Below, piece after piece: positions 29,694 to 37,879 of a stretch of DNA of 64,000 bases. The notes below the pieces were generated by a model, which saw only the letters and a list, made by a program, of their open reading frames with translations, was not told the origin of the DNA and did no database searches. Within the stretch, counting starts at the first letter, position 1. The number at the start of each line of letters is the position of its first letter. The DNA is from Parasphingorhabdus sp. SCSIO 66989. Its GTDB lineage: Bacteria > Pseudomonadota > Alphaproteobacteria > Sphingomonadales > Sphingomonadaceae. The stretch spans positions 62,001 to 126,000 of the forward strand of contig NZ_CP136594.1 of NCBI RefSeq assembly GCF_032852305.1, in the 5' to 3' direction. A program made the position numbers and the translations under genes.

Positions 29694-30011
29694 TTATTGC
29701 GCCGGGTCGTTGATGCTGGCGACAATCTCGTTGATCGAACAGGCGGTTTTTTCCATCCACAGGTCACATATGTGCTGCAGCATCGCGATCCGCTCAGGCT
29801 GGGCCAGTGCCTGTGGTGACTGGATGCTGACCAGCGAGCTGGTCGACGGCTTGGCCTCGGTAAAGCCGTTACCGGGTTTGACCTCGATCCAGTTGATCAT
29901 CGCCTCGCCATCCAGCTCCGATTGCGTCAACGCACCGAGCTCCTCACGCAATGTGGCGGCGATATCCGCGCCAATCTGCCCCTGCTGCACAAAGCATGTA
30001 ATCGGTATCAT
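29694..30011 (-). CDS. small tautomerase-like protein lacking an N-terminal Pro1
   Basis: 105-residue protein starting MIPITCFVQQGQIG, with GGAG seven bases before the ATG at 30011. Its pattern (short strand, helix IAATLREELGALT, then INWIEVKPGNGFTEAKPS) resembles tautomerase-fold proteins, and it sits beside a clear tautomerase. However, Pro is residue 3, and Met-Ile is a poor substrate for methionine aminopeptidase, so no N-terminal Pro would be exposed. It may be a non-catalytic relative or do other chemistry. It is the first gene of the unit, about 50 bases from the HxlR operator. The family call is weak. Confidence 0.5.
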   Translation of the reverse strand: MIPITCFVQQGQIGADIAATLREELGALTQSELDGEAMINWIEVKPGNGFTEAKPSTSSLVSIQSPQALAQPERIAMLQHICDLWMEKTACSINEIVASINDPAQ

Positions 30012-30061
30012 CGGGCATCTCCTCTTGGCCGAGCGACTCTGTCTGTAGGGCTTGCACGATA

Positions 30062-30092
30062 ATAAAGTGGTCCTATAATGCAACCACTTTAT
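30062..30092. promoter_or_regulatory. perfect inverted repeat with an internal -10 box, HxlR operator/promoter
   Basis: Arms ATAAAGTGGT and ACCACTTTAT (10 bases, perfect) flank 11 bases that contain TATAAT at 30074-30079. On the plus strand a TTGCAC at 30052-30057 sits 16 bases upstream, which makes a near-consensus promoter for the HxlR gene at 30108. A dimer on this palindrome would cover the -10 element, so negative autoregulation plus control of the divergent operon is the simple reading. Confidence 0.65.
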
Positions 30093-30107
30093 CGATGAGA
30101 AAGCGTC

Positions 30108-30548
30108 ATGCAGCCAAAATCCTTTGCCGATATGCAATGCTCCATCGCCCGCACTCTGGAGATGATCGGACCTTGGTGGTCATTCCTGATTATCCGCGAT
30201 GCCTTTATGGGCGTGCGCCGTTTCCGCGATTTTGAGCGGTCATTGGGGATCGCCAAAAATACGCTGACCAAAAGGCTGAACCAGCTTGTCGATGCCGGGC
30301 TGCTGCAAAAAGCCCCCGCCAGCGATGGCAGCAAATATGCCGAATATCAGCTGACGCAAAAAGGCCGCGAGCTATTCCCGGTGATCCTGTCGCTGACCCA
30401 ATGGGGTGACAAATGGGCCGAGCATGAGGATGGCCGGACCTTTATGATTATCGACAAGCGCAATGGCGAGGAGATTGTCAGGCAAGAGGTACATGATGCG
30501 GAAGGCAGGCTGGTGCCATCCAGCGCTATCGGCGTGCGGCGGGCATGA
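30108..30548 (+). CDS. HxlR-family winged-helix transcriptional regulator
   Basis: 146-residue MarR-like regulator. Near residues 8-25 the CSIARTLEMIGPWWSFLIIR segment holds the single family Cys and the typical IGxxW-[ST] motif. FRDFERSLGIAKNTLTKRLNQLVDAGLL is the DNA-reading wing-helix, and YQLTQKGRELFPVI follows. HxlR proteins usually control a divergent oxidoreductase gene in response to reactive electrophiles or aldehydes. Here the divergent unit is an SDR with two tautomerase-fold proteins, consistent with that pattern. The start at 30108 is 16 bases from the operator. Confidence 0.9.
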   Translation: MQPKSFADMQCSIARTLEMIGPWWSFLIIRDAFMGVRRFRDFERSLGIAKNTLTKRLNQLVDAGLLQKAPASDGSKYAEYQLTQKGRELFPVILSLTQWGDKWAEHEDGRTFMIIDKRNGEEIVRQEVHDAEGRLVPSSAIGVRRA

Positions 30549-30583
30549 GAAGGTCGGTGTAGAATAAGCGGACCGTATAACCG

Positions 30584-31006
30584 CTATCGAGTATCACCGT
30601 AGAATCTGTTTTGGATATCTTTCACTGCTTGCCTGCCTTCATCGACTAGCTGAGTTTCGGCAATTCTCTCCGGCGTCAATGCATCGAGGAATTTTGTTGA
30701 GACCCTGTCTTTGGGGTTGTTCCAAATATCAAAAAAGATCTCATCCAGCTCAGCCTCTGAGAGATTGAAATTTCGCTTCAACCAGTGACGATTGCCATAC
30801 TCGCTACCGCCTCGTTCTTGGCTGTCTTTAATGCGATTACGGCAATACTCTTCCTGAAACTCTGGAGTAGAAAGCCAGAGTGACTTGGCACCTAGTGATG
30901 ACAGAGAGAATCGGTCTTTGATTTCGGCAGCCATTTCAGAAGAGTAACGCTCTCCCTTATCAAGCTTGGCTCTAATATAGTCATAGGGACCGATCATGTC
31001 ACTCAT
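30584..31006 (-). CDS. hypothetical protein, unknown family
   Basis: 140 residues from the ATG at 31006 (MSDMIGPYDYIR); a TTG nine bases earlier is possible. I do not recognise the family. It is charged and probably all-helical, with YSSEMAAEIKDRFSLSSLG, a repeated aromatic-acidic pattern (NFNLSEAELDEIFFDIW) and no signal peptide or membrane helix. It is visibly richer in A/T than the genes on both sides. It lies on the minus strand 34 bases downstream of divK and could be its passenger, or a recent insertion between the HxlR block and divK. Confidence 0.55.
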   Translation of the reverse strand: MSDMIGPYDYIRAKLDKGERYSSEMAAEIKDRFSLSSLGAKSLWLSTPEFQEEYCRNRIKDSQERGGSEYGNRHWLKRNFNLSEAELDEIFFDIWNNPKDRVSTKFLDALTPERIAETQLVDEGRQAVKDIQNRFYGDTR

Positions 31007-31040
31007 AGCGTCCAACTCTGGCTTGCTCTTTGACCCCGCT

Positions 31041-31412
31041 TCATACCAACCCGTTCACTGCCTCCATAAACGGGCCGATGCTTACCGGCTTTGAAATATA
31101 CCCCTCTGCCCCGGCGGCGCGGATGCGGGCTTCGTCGCCGGTGCCAGCATAGGCGGTGACGGCGAGGATCGGGATGGCGCGCAGGTCCTTGTCGGCCTTG
31201 ATCTGCTCGATCAGTTCCAGACCGCTAATATGCGGCAACTGGATATCCATGATGATCAGGCCGGGGACAAATTCGCCTGCCTTCTCGACCACATCGCGGC
31301 CATCGGCAACCGGCTCCACCGCATAGCCATGGGCGCGCAGCACATCGCAGAATAATTTGCGATTAAGGTCATTATCCTCAACCACCAGCACCCTTTTTGC
31401 CACGTCGGCCAT
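31041..31412 (-). CDS. divK: single-domain response regulator DivK
   Basis: 123-residue stand-alone receiver domain: acidic pocket VVEDND near residues 10-15, phospho-acceptor Asp in LIIMDIQLPHISG near 55, Thr in AVTAYAG and Lys in YISKPVS. Sequence and length match DivK, the cell-fate regulator of alphaproteobacteria that acts with PleC/DivJ and DivL/CckA upstream of CtrA. The divergent DUF3572 gene is the usual neighbour of divK. I use the ATG at 31412 (MADVAKRVLVV). pleD, often downstream, is not present here. Confidence 0.9.
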   Translation of the reverse strand: MADVAKRVLVVEDNDLNRKLFCDVLRAHGYAVEPVADGRDVVEKAGEFVPGLIIMDIQLPHISGLELIEQIKADKDLRAIPILAVTAYAGTGDEARIRAAGAEGYISKPVSIGPFMEAVNGLV

Positions 31413-31456
31413 CCTTTCTCTTGTCCCCACCGCCTGCCACTGCCATTTAAGCAGTC

Positions 31457-31726
31457 ATGGTGCAACAACGCGATGACACAGACGCCGAAACACAGGCGTT
31501 GCAGGTGCTGGCCTGGGCGCTGGGCAATGACAATCGGCGGGATCGGTTGTTGGCGATGACCGGCATGACGCCCGATGATCTGCGCGCCCGCGCCGGATCG
31601 CGCGAGGTGCTGGGCGCGGTGATGGGCTGGCTCGCCAACCATGAGCCGGATCTTTTGGCCGCGTCAGAGGATTTACAGATACGGCCGGAGCAACTGGCCG
31701 CCACTTATCAGGAGCTGAGCCGATGA
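31457..31726 (+). CDS. DUF3572 family protein
   Basis: 89-residue alpha-helical protein with the DUF3572 pattern: AETQALQVLAWALGN and RLLAMTGMTPDDLRARAG, then VLGAVMGWLANHEPDLLAA. Function unknown. It is conserved next to divK in alphaproteobacteria, and here it diverges from divK with a 44-base gap. Its stop overlaps the HAD gene start by four bases, so both are probably cotranslated. Confidence 0.85.
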   Translation: MVQQRDDTDAETQALQVLAWALGNDNRRDRLLAMTGMTPDDLRARAGSREVLGAVMGWLANHEPDLLAASEDLQIRPEQLAATYQELSR

Positions 31727-32376
31727 GCAGGCCATTATTGATTACCGATTGCGACGAGGTGCTGCTGCATATGGTGGTGCCGTTTCGCCAATGGGTGGAT
31801 GAGGAGCATGGCGTCAATTTTGACCTGAGCGGCGGCGATTTTTCGACCGCGCTGACCGATCAGAAGACCGGCGATGTCCTGAAACCGGAGAAAATCTGGG
31901 CGCTGCTCGGTGGCTTTTTCGACACCGAGATGCACCGCCAGACGCCGATTGACGGCGCGGTGGAAGGACTGGCCGCGATCAACGAAGTCGCCGATATCGT
32001 CATCCTTACCAATTTGATGGACCATCGCCGCGACCATCGCGCCGAACAGCTGGCAAAATTTGGCATCGACTATCCGGTCTATACCAATCAGGGGCCCAAG
32101 GGCGGCGCGCTGAAAACCATTCTCGACGAGCATCAGCCGGGATCAGCGCTGTTTATCGACGATCTGCCGCAGCATCATGACTCGGTGGGCGAAGTCGCGC
32201 CACATGTCTGGCGGTTGCATATGGTGGGCGAGCCGGAAGTCGCGCCGCATATTGATTGCGCCGAAACCAAAGGCCATGCGCATGTCCGCATCGACCTTTG
32301 GAGCGAGGCGCAGCACTGGATTATTGACCGGCTGACCAGCGGTGCGGATGCGCCCGCGATTGCGAAGGCGGCTTAG
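31723..32376 (+). CDS. HAD-superfamily hydrolase-like protein
   Basis: 217 residues. HAD motif I is TDCDEVLL near residues 8-15 (the DxD nucleophile pair), motif II Thr is in VILTNL, the motif III Lys is in GPKGGALK, and motif IV is FIDDLPQH. All four catalytic elements are therefore present, which indicates phosphatase-like chemistry on an unknown small substrate. It is coupled to the DUF3572 gene by an ATGA overlap. Confidence 0.82.
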   Translation: MSRPLLITDCDEVLLHMVVPFRQWVDEEHGVNFDLSGGDFSTALTDQKTGDVLKPEKIWALLGGFFDTEMHRQTPIDGAVEGLAAINEVADIVILTNLMDHRRDHRAEQLAKFGIDYPVYTNQGPKGGALKTILDEHQPGSALFIDDLPQHHDSVGEVAPHVWRLHMVGEPEVAPHIDCAETKGHAHVRIDLWSEAQHWIIDRLTSGADAPAIAKAA

Positions 32377-32410
32377 GCACCATTGTGATATGAACTGCCA
32401 TATCCCCCAA

Positions 32411-32490
32411 CGTCATTCCCGCGAAGGCGGGAATCCAGAGCCGCAAGCATTGTGCCCCGTTGTTCTGGACCCCCGCTTTCGCGGGGGTGA
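32411..32490. repeat. paired REP-like hairpins
   Basis: Two GC-rich stem-loops lie in the 155-base gap between the HAD and ridA-like genes: ATTCCCGC/GCGGGAAT (32415-32434) and ACCCCCGC/GCGGGGGT (32469-32488). They are joined by the complementary bases CCAG and CTGG. This head-to-head GTCATTCCCGC...CCAG form is a widespread dispersed repeat of proteobacterial intergenic DNA and could also stabilise or end the upstream transcript. Confidence 0.7.
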
Positions 32491-32531
32491 CAGTAAGATT
32501 TGATACATTAGGATTGCACAGAAAGACCCTT

Positions 32532-32996
32532 ATGACCGACACGATTGACGCCCGTCTTGCCGAACTTGGCATCACACTGCCCACGCCGGCCGCGCCGGTA
32601 GCGAGCTATAAGCCTGCGGTTTTGCACAATGGCATACTCACTATCTCCGGGCAGCTCCCGTTTATCGATGGCGAGCTGGCGACGGGCAAGCTAGGCGCGG
32701 ATGTATCGCTGGAACAGGGGCAGGCCGCAGCGCGCGCTTGCGGGATGATGATTTTGGCGCAGGCCAAGGCGGCGCTCGGTTCGCTCGACCGGGTGACACA
32801 GGTGGTCAAGCTGGGCGGTTTTGTCGCCAGCGTGCCCGATTTTCATGACCAGCCGAAGGTGGTCAATGGCGCTTCCGATCTGATGGAAGAAGCATTCGGC
32901 GAACTCGGCCGCCATGCGCGCAGCGCGGTAGGTGTACCGGTGCTGCCGCTCAATGCCGCAGTTGAAGTCGATGCGATACTGGCGGTGAAGGACTAG
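32532..32996 (+). CDS. RidA/YjgF-family protein
   Basis: 154-residue cytosolic protein of the RidA family, whose best-studied members hydrolyse reactive enamine/imine intermediates. HNGILTISGQLPF is the first strand pair, ARACGMMILAQAKAALGSLDRVTQVVKLGGFV the central helix and strand, and GRHARSAVGVPVLPLNAAVEVDAI the C-terminal part containing the family's key Arg and Glu. It belongs to the longer YjgF-like subgroup. The ATG at 32532 is the natural start; an earlier frame runs through the REP repeat. It is followed 11 bases later by the FemAB-like gene. Confidence 0.88.
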   Translation: MTDTIDARLAELGITLPTPAAPVASYKPAVLHNGILTISGQLPFIDGELATGKLGADVSLEQGQAAARACGMMILAQAKAALGSLDRVTQVVKLGGFVASVPDFHDQPKVVNGASDLMEEAFGELGRHARSAVGVPVLPLNAAVEVDAILAVKD

Positions 32997-33007
32997 CCTT
33001 AACCTCA

Positions 33008-34180
33008 ATGGCCCATGGCGACCCGACAACTCAGGATGATGGCCCGGCCATAGCGGCGCGTATCGAGAAAGGCGTCAGCAAGATTGATGCCGCGGAATGG
33101 GATGCGTTGAATATCGCCAGCGGTGACAACCCGTTCACCAGCCACGCCTTTCTCTCGGCGCTGGAGGATTCGGGCAGCGTCGGCAAAGGCACGGGCTGGC
33201 AATCGGCGCCGATCACCATCCGCGATGACAATGACAGGCTGGTCGGCGCGATGCCCGCCTATCTCAAAGGCCACAGCCAGGGCGAATATGTCTTCGACCA
33301 TAGCTGGGCTCATGCCTATGAAAATGCCGGTGGCCGCTATTATCCCAAGCTGCAGATTTCCGCGCCCTTCACCCCGGCAACCGGGCCGCGTCTGCTGGTG
33401 CTGGAGGAGCAATGGAAAACGCCACTGATCCTTGCCGCACAGCAACTGACTGAGCAAAATGGTCTGTCATCGGCCCATGCGACCTTTTTGACCGAGAGCG
33501 ACCGACAGGACTTTGGCGATCTTGGCTGGTTGTTGCGCAGCGATACTCAGTTTCATTGGGCTAATCAGGGTTTCGACGATTTTGACGGCTTTCTTGCCAC
33601 GCTTTCATCACGCAAGCGCAAGACCATCCGCAAGGAACGGCGCACCGCTCAGAGCGATGTCGAGATTGTTCATCTGTCCGGCGATAATCTCACCGAAGCG
33701 CATTGGGATGCGTTCTGGGTCTTTTATCAGGATACCGGCGCACGCAAATATGGCATGCCCTATCTGACCCGCGAAGCGTTCAGCCTGTTTGGCGAGCGGA
33801 TGGCCGACCGGATCGTGCTGGTGCTCGCCTATCTCCACGGTGAACCGGTGGCCGGCGCGCTCAACTTTGCCGGGCCGGATACACTTTATGGCCGCTATTG
33901 GGGCTGCACCCGCGACATTAACTGCCTGCATTTTGAGCTGTGCTATTATCAGGCCATCGATATCGCCATTGCCCGCGGCCTTAGCCAAGTCGAGGCAGGC
34001 GCACAGGGTGGCCACAAGCTGGCGCGTGGCTATGCCCCGGTGACGACATGGTCAGCGCATTATATCCCTGACCTAGGTTTCCGCCGCGCCATCGCCGATT
34101 TCCTCGAGCGCGAGCGCGAGGCAGTGGCGCATGATCAGGAATTTCTCGCCGAGATGACGCCGTTTAAAAAGGGTGGATAG
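33008..34180 (+). CDS. FemAB-like/GNAT N-acyltransferase-type protein
   Basis: 390-residue cytosolic protein of the peptidogalycan-biosynthesis/FemAB-like family (PF04339 type). Diagnostic segments are NPFTSHAFLSALEDSG, YVFDHSWAHAYENAGGRYYPKLQ, LSSRKRKTIRKERR and GRYWGC...CLHFELCYYQ, then VEAGAQGGHKLARGY. Two GNAT folds are expected. Members are often annotated as GNAT transferases; the acceptor is unknown. It probably forms one transcript with the RidA-like gene. It converges on the Sel1 gene, with adjacent stops. Confidence 0.85.
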   Translation: MAHGDPTTQDDGPAIAARIEKGVSKIDAAEWDALNIASGDNPFTSHAFLSALEDSGSVGKGTGWQSAPITIRDDNDRLVGAMPAYLKGHSQGEYVFDHSWAHAYENAGGRYYPKLQISAPFTPATGPRLLVLEEQWKTPLILAAQQLTEQNGLSSAHATFLTESDRQDFGDLGWLLRSDTQFHWANQGFDDFDGFLATLSSRKRKTIRKERRTAQSDVEIVHLSGDNLTEAHWDAFWVFYQDTGARKYGMPYLTREAFSLFGERMADRIVLVLAYLHGEPVAGALNFAGPDTLYGRYWGCTRDINCLHFELCYYQAIDIAIARGLSQVEAGAQGGHKLARGYAPVTTWSAHYIPDLGFRRAIADFLEREREAVAHDQEFLAEMTPFKKGG

Positions 34181-34477
34181 TCAAGCCGCGCGACGGCTAT
34201 GCTCGGCAATCCAGGCGCGGGCTTCGCGCTGGGCTTCAGCGATTTCGCGTGCGGTCATTTCCTCGGCGATTTCCGCGCGACAGGTAGCGCTTTCAACATG
34301 GCCTGATACGGCGGCGAGGTTGAACCATTTATGCGCCTCGATCAGATCAATGTCATTGCCTTCGCTGCCGGTAGAGAACGCCACGCCGAGGTCAAAATAA
34401 GCAGCCGGATCACCGGTTGCAGCTTCCGCCAATTTGCTCTCGATCAGAAAACGTGCGCTCTTGATACTGTTAGCCAT
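34181..34477 (-). CDS. small Sel1-like repeat protein
   Basis: 98 residues with one recognisable Sel1/TPR-like unit: AAYFDLGVAFSTG then DLIEAHKWFNLAAVSGH, the typical A-x-x-L-G ... A-x-x-W-x-x-x-A-A pattern. A charged helical C-terminus follows. It has no signal peptide. Such short proteins are common in sphingomonads; the role is presumably protein-protein contact. The 164 bases upstream (34478-34641) hold no gene, are A/T-rich, and include a TTAACCAT sequence on the minus strand that resembles a CtrA half-site. Confidence 0.7.
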   Translation of the reverse strand: MANSIKSARFLIESKLAEAATGDPAAYFDLGVAFSTGSEGNDIDLIEAHKWFNLAAVSGHVESATCRAEIAEEMTAREIAEAQREARAWIAEHSRRAA

Positions 34478-34641
34478 TGTCTGGCCCCCTTTACTGTCTT
34501 TCTTAGTAACGACAGGGGCAAGTTCGGCTTAACTGATAAAAATATGGTTAACGCAAATGGCGTTTCCGTTAATCAACTATCCAAATCGGTAGAAATCGGA
34601 AATATTTTACATTTCTTGCGGCGATTCCGGATTTTAGCCGC

Positions 34642-35502
34642 TCACGGTACCATGAGCGGCCAATTGTCGATAAGCCGTGTCTTGCCCAGCCTTGCGGCAA
34701 CCAACAATCGCGCGGCAATCGGGCCATTTTCGATCTTTTCGCCCATTATCGGCGCCAGCGTATCGGCGTTGCGGATTTCGGCATAGTCTATCGGGTCAAA
34801 GTCGGCTTCGGACAGTCTGCGGATCAAAAGCTGCAAAGCTACCGCGATCTCACATCCGGCTTCGATGGCTGCTATCGCTTCGCGGATCGCATTGGGCAAT
34901 GTGGTCGCGCGCTGGCGCTCATCCGGTGTCAGATACGCATTGCGTGAAGAAAGGGCGAGACCGTCATCATCGCGCACAGTCGAAACGCCTACAATCTGCG
35001 GCGTCATATCCAAATCACGCACCATGCGGCGGATGATTGCCAGTTGCTGATAGTCCTTCTCACCGAACAGCGCGATATCGGGACCTATCTGGTTCAGCAG
35101 CTTGCACACCACCGTCGCGACACCATCGAAATGCCCGGGACGCGAACCACCGCACAGCCCCAGGCTGATATCGGGCACGCGGATAACGGTTTCAAAACCA
35201 TCAGGGTACATCGCCTCAGCCGTTGGCGCCCAGAGCAAGTCAACGCCTGCCTCCTTGAGCAGCGCGCTGTCTTCTGCCAGCTGGCGCGGATAAGCGTCGA
35301 GATCCTCATTCGGACCGAATTGCGTCGGATTGACAAAGATCGACACAGCAACGCGATCCGCCTGTTGCTTCGCTGCCTCAACCAGCGCCATATGCCCGGC
35401 ATGCAGCGCGCCCATAGTCGGCACCAGCGCCAAAGAAGCGCCATCCGCCCGCATCGCCGTCAGCGCATTTTTTAGTGAGTCATGGTCATGAACAGTTTGC
35501 AC
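34642..35502 (-). CDS. panC: pantothenate synthetase (pantoate--beta-alanine ligase)
   Basis: Cytosolic enzyme joining pantoate and beta-alanine with ATP to make pantothenate. Signatures are LVPTMGALHAGHMALV (the HIGH-like motif), VSIFVNPTQFGPNEDLDAYPR, FGEKDYQQL, and the KMSKS-like LALSSRNAYLT. The GTG at 35502 gives 286 residues, the normal size, and the expected VQTVHDHDSL start; the open frame extends 270 bases further without resemblance. It is divergent from mipZ with a 166-base gap. panB is not in the window. Confidence 0.94.
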   Translation of the reverse strand: MQTVHDHDSLKNALTAMRADGASLALVPTMGALHAGHMALVEAAKQQADRVAVSIFVNPTQFGPNEDLDAYPRQLAEDSALLKEAGVDLLWAPTAEAMYPDGFETVIRVPDISLGLCGGSRPGHFDGVATVVCKLLNQIGPDIALFGEKDYQQLAIIRRMVRDLDMTPQIVGVSTVRDDDGLALSSRNAYLTPDERQRATTLPNAIREAIAAIEAGCEIAVALQLLIRRLSEADFDPIDYAEIRNADTLAPIMGEKIENGPIAARLLVAARLGKTRLIDNWPLMVP

Positions 35503-35668
35503 CGGAATGGGCCCTTCTGTATGTGCAGGCGCGAACCGGTCAGGCCTGCGTTCTTGGTATCTGGACTCTCTTGATTGACGGTCCATATCCATGCGCATAT
35601 CGGCACACTTGCCGGGGGGCAATGCAGGAATGATAAGTGGCCGCAAAGGCCATGAACAGGGGCCAGGA

Positions 35669-36490
35669 ATGACGGCAATGCATGAAACAGGCGACAGGGG
35701 CACGCACCGTATTGTCTTTGCCAATGAGAAAGGCGGCACCGGAAAATCAACCACCGCTGTGCATGTCGCCATAGCCCTTGCCTATCGCGGCATGAAAGTC
35801 GGCATCATTGACCTCGACCCGCGCCAACGTACCAGCTTTCGCTATATGGAGAACCGCACCGCGACCACTATTCGCCGCGGCATTTCTTTGCCCATGGCGC
35901 AATTCAAGGTGTTTGAGCAGGATACCATCGCCCGGCTCGACCAGATGATCGCGCAGGAAGAGAGGAGCCTCGACTTTCTGATCTTCGATACACCTGGACG
36001 CGATGACAAATTTGCACGCTATGTCGCAACGTCAGCAGATACACTGGTGACGCCATTGAATGACAGCTTTGTCGATTTCGATCTGATCGGGCAGGTTGAT
36101 CCCGATACATTCAAGGTCAAGCGTATCAGTTTTTATGCCGAGCTGATCTGGGAAGCGCGCAAAGCCCGCGCCAAAAATGCGGGCAAGGAAATGGACTGGG
36201 TGCTGCTGCGTAACCGTACCCAGCATATCGAGGCGCGCAATATGCGTCGTATCAACCGGGCCTTGCATGAGCTGTCCAAACGGGTGGGCTTTCGCATCAT
36301 TCCCGGGCTGAGTGAGCGGGTCATCTATCGCGAGCTGTTCCCCTCAGGATTGACCCTGCTCGATAAAGGCCATTTGGGCGATCTTGGCACCAGCCATATT
36401 GTCGCGCGCCAGGAACTGCGTGAACTGGTTGCAGCATTGAACTTGCCAGGCTTGGAACAACCGGCAAAAGCCCAAGCAAGCCTGTTTTAG
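35669..36490 (+). CDS. mipZ: division-plane positioning ATPase MipZ
   Basis: 273-residue ParA-type P-loop ATPase. The deviant Walker A NEKGGTGKST lies near residues 18-27. IGIIDLDPRQRTSFRYMENR-like sequence follows, then LIFDTPGRDD (Walker B region). MipZ forms gradients from the ParB-bound origin and inhibits FtsZ away from midcell. The sequence DWVLLRNRTQHIEARNMRRI and GLSERVIYRELFPSGLTL is typical of MipZ rather than ParA. ATG 35669 follows a CAGGGGCCAGGA ribosome region; ATG 35678 is possible. Confidence 0.95.
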   Translation: MTAMHETGDRGTHRIVFANEKGGTGKSTTAVHVAIALAYRGMKVGIIDLDPRQRTSFRYMENRTATTIRRGISLPMAQFKVFEQDTIARLDQMIAQEERSLDFLIFDTPGRDDKFARYVATSADTLVTPLNDSFVDFDLIGQVDPDTFKVKRISFYAELIWEARKARAKNAGKEMDWVLLRNRTQHIEARNMRRINRALHELSKRVGFRIIPGLSERVIYRELFPSGLTLLDKGHLGDLGTSHIVARQELRELVAALNLPGLEQPAKAQASLF

Positions 36491-36658
36491 GTTATCCTGC
36501 CAAAGCATGCCGAATGACTGGACCAGATTTTGCACCTTTCCATAGCGGCTGCACAATATCTTGACTATGCTGTCTCCAAGAGCGCAAAGACAGGGCAGAT
36601 TCTTGTTCTGTCTGGCCCTTATCGAGATTACTTCCCCCATCCAATGAAAGGACATTTG

Positions 36659-37246
36659 ATGACAAACCTGAGAGATACCGCACGCATTTCGCTGGTCGCG
36701 ATAGCCGCCATGGGACTGGCTGCTTGCCAGCCAGGCGCGGAACAGGGTGCTGAGACTGCAGAAGGTGCAAAAAGCTGCATCACCGAGGAAGAGGTGGTGA
36801 ACGCCCAGAAAGCATGGGGTGACGGCATTGTCGCGATCGGCAAGACCTTCACCGAGGAAGGCGATTACACCACCGCCGCCACCGATCATATCAACAAATT
36901 CTATGGCTATGATCTGGACGGCGTGGTGCTGTTCAAACCAACTCTGGCTGCCGATGAACAGTTCCGTGGCTCGTTCGACGGCGCGCTTTCCTATTTTGTC
37001 GGCGGCAATGAAACCTTCAAGGAAGATAAAGGCTTTGCGCTGACCCCATGGACAGCAGTGCGCTGGGAGAATGCCGGCATCACCAATTCCAGCTGCGACA
37101 TGGCCGTTGCCATGGGCAATTATTGGTTCACCCCGGCCGAGGGTGACGAGATCAAGGTCGAATATACCATCGGCTATGTGAAGGATGATGAAGGCAATCT
37201 GCGCATGGTGGTGCACAAATCATCCCTGCCCTATGCTGGCAGCTAG
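36659..37246 (+). CDS. NTF2-like lipoprotein (often labelled phosphoribosyl-AMP cyclohydrolase in error)
   Basis: 195-residue lipoprotein with signal and lipobox MGLAAC (Cys near residue 22), preceded by AAAGGAC six bases before the ATG. The mature part begins CITEEEVVNAQKAWGDGIVAI and contains HINKFYGYDLDGVVLFKPT, ALSYFVGG and VRWENAGI, consistent with a SnoaL/NTF2-type cone fold. Similar proteins carry an unlikely cyclohydrolase name in some databases; nothing here supports histidine-pathway activity. It is monocistronic. Function unknown. Confidence 0.6.
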   Translation: MTNLRDTARISLVAIAAMGLAACQPGAEQGAETAEGAKSCITEEEVVNAQKAWGDGIVAIGKTFTEEGDYTTAATDHINKFYGYDLDGVVLFKPTLAADEQFRGSFDGALSYFVGGNETFKEDKGFALTPWTAVRWENAGITNSSCDMAVAMGNYWFTPAEGDEIKVEYTIGYVKDDEGNLRMVVHKSSLPYAGS

Positions 37247-37339
37247 TCGTTGAAATGGATATGATCCGGGACGCTTAACCAGTGCCCCGGATCAACGGCT
37301 CAACTTGCACGCCTTCCCTGTCCGCCCCATATTCAGCCC

Positions 37340-37816
37340 ATGCCGTTACTCTTCATCCTCGCCGCCGGATGTCTGTTCTGGCTTTGGTATTCAGGGCGGC
37401 TTGCCCGAATGCAACCGGGTGACTGGTTCGCGCTTACTGTCGCCATGCTTGGGACGCGCTTTCTGACAACCGGGCAACTGCCCGCGGCTGGCGCCATGCT
37501 GGTCGGCGCAATTGGTTGGGCGGTGTATCGATCTGCGTCAAAACCGACAGCTAAGGCTGAACAGCAAGGCGCACCAAAAGCGCCGCCTGAGCCACCCCAT
37601 CTCGCAGAACCCGGGATGACCATTGCTGAAGCCCGAATGCTGCTGGGAATCGATGAACGCGCGACTTCCGATATGATCCGTGCTGCCTATCGCCGTCGCA
37701 TGACACGTGCACATCCTGATGCTGGTGGCAGCGCAGAGCTTGCTATACGCCTCGGAACAGCACGCAATATCTTGCTGGAAAATCGCACAGAAAAAACCGA
37801 CTGGCCTATTGGATAA
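37340..37816 (+). CDS. membrane-anchored J-domain (DnaJ-like) protein
   Basis: 158 residues: an N-terminal membrane helix (MPLLFILAAGCLFWLWY), a second hydrophobic stretch near 45-65, a Pro/Ala linker, then a C-terminal J domain (TIAEARMLLGIDERATSDMI ... YRRRMTRAHPDAGGS) with the HPD tripeptide that stimulates Hsp70 ATPase. The layout resembles DjlA/TIM14-type co-chaperones at the inner membrane. It is followed by the phosphohexomutase gene after 63 bases. Confidence 0.85.
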   Translation: MPLLFILAAGCLFWLWYSGRLARMQPGDWFALTVAMLGTRFLTTGQLPAAGAMLVGAIGWAVYRSASKPTAKAEQQGAPKAPPEPPHLAEPGMTIAEARMLLGIDERATSDMIRAAYRRRMTRAHPDAGGSAELAIRLGTARNILLENRTEKTDWPIG

Positions 37817-37879
37817 AGGCGCTATAAGGCGGGCGGCGAAAGTTAAAAATGTGTAAACCTATAAAGAGGGTAGTATCTC

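Noticed and set aside
34549-34580. TTAA pairs and a TTAACCAT sequence resembling CtrA sites
   Set aside because: The spacing between TTAA halves (15-18 bases) does not match the TTAA-N7-TTAA consensus; only the half-site fits, which is weak evidence in A/T-rich DNA.
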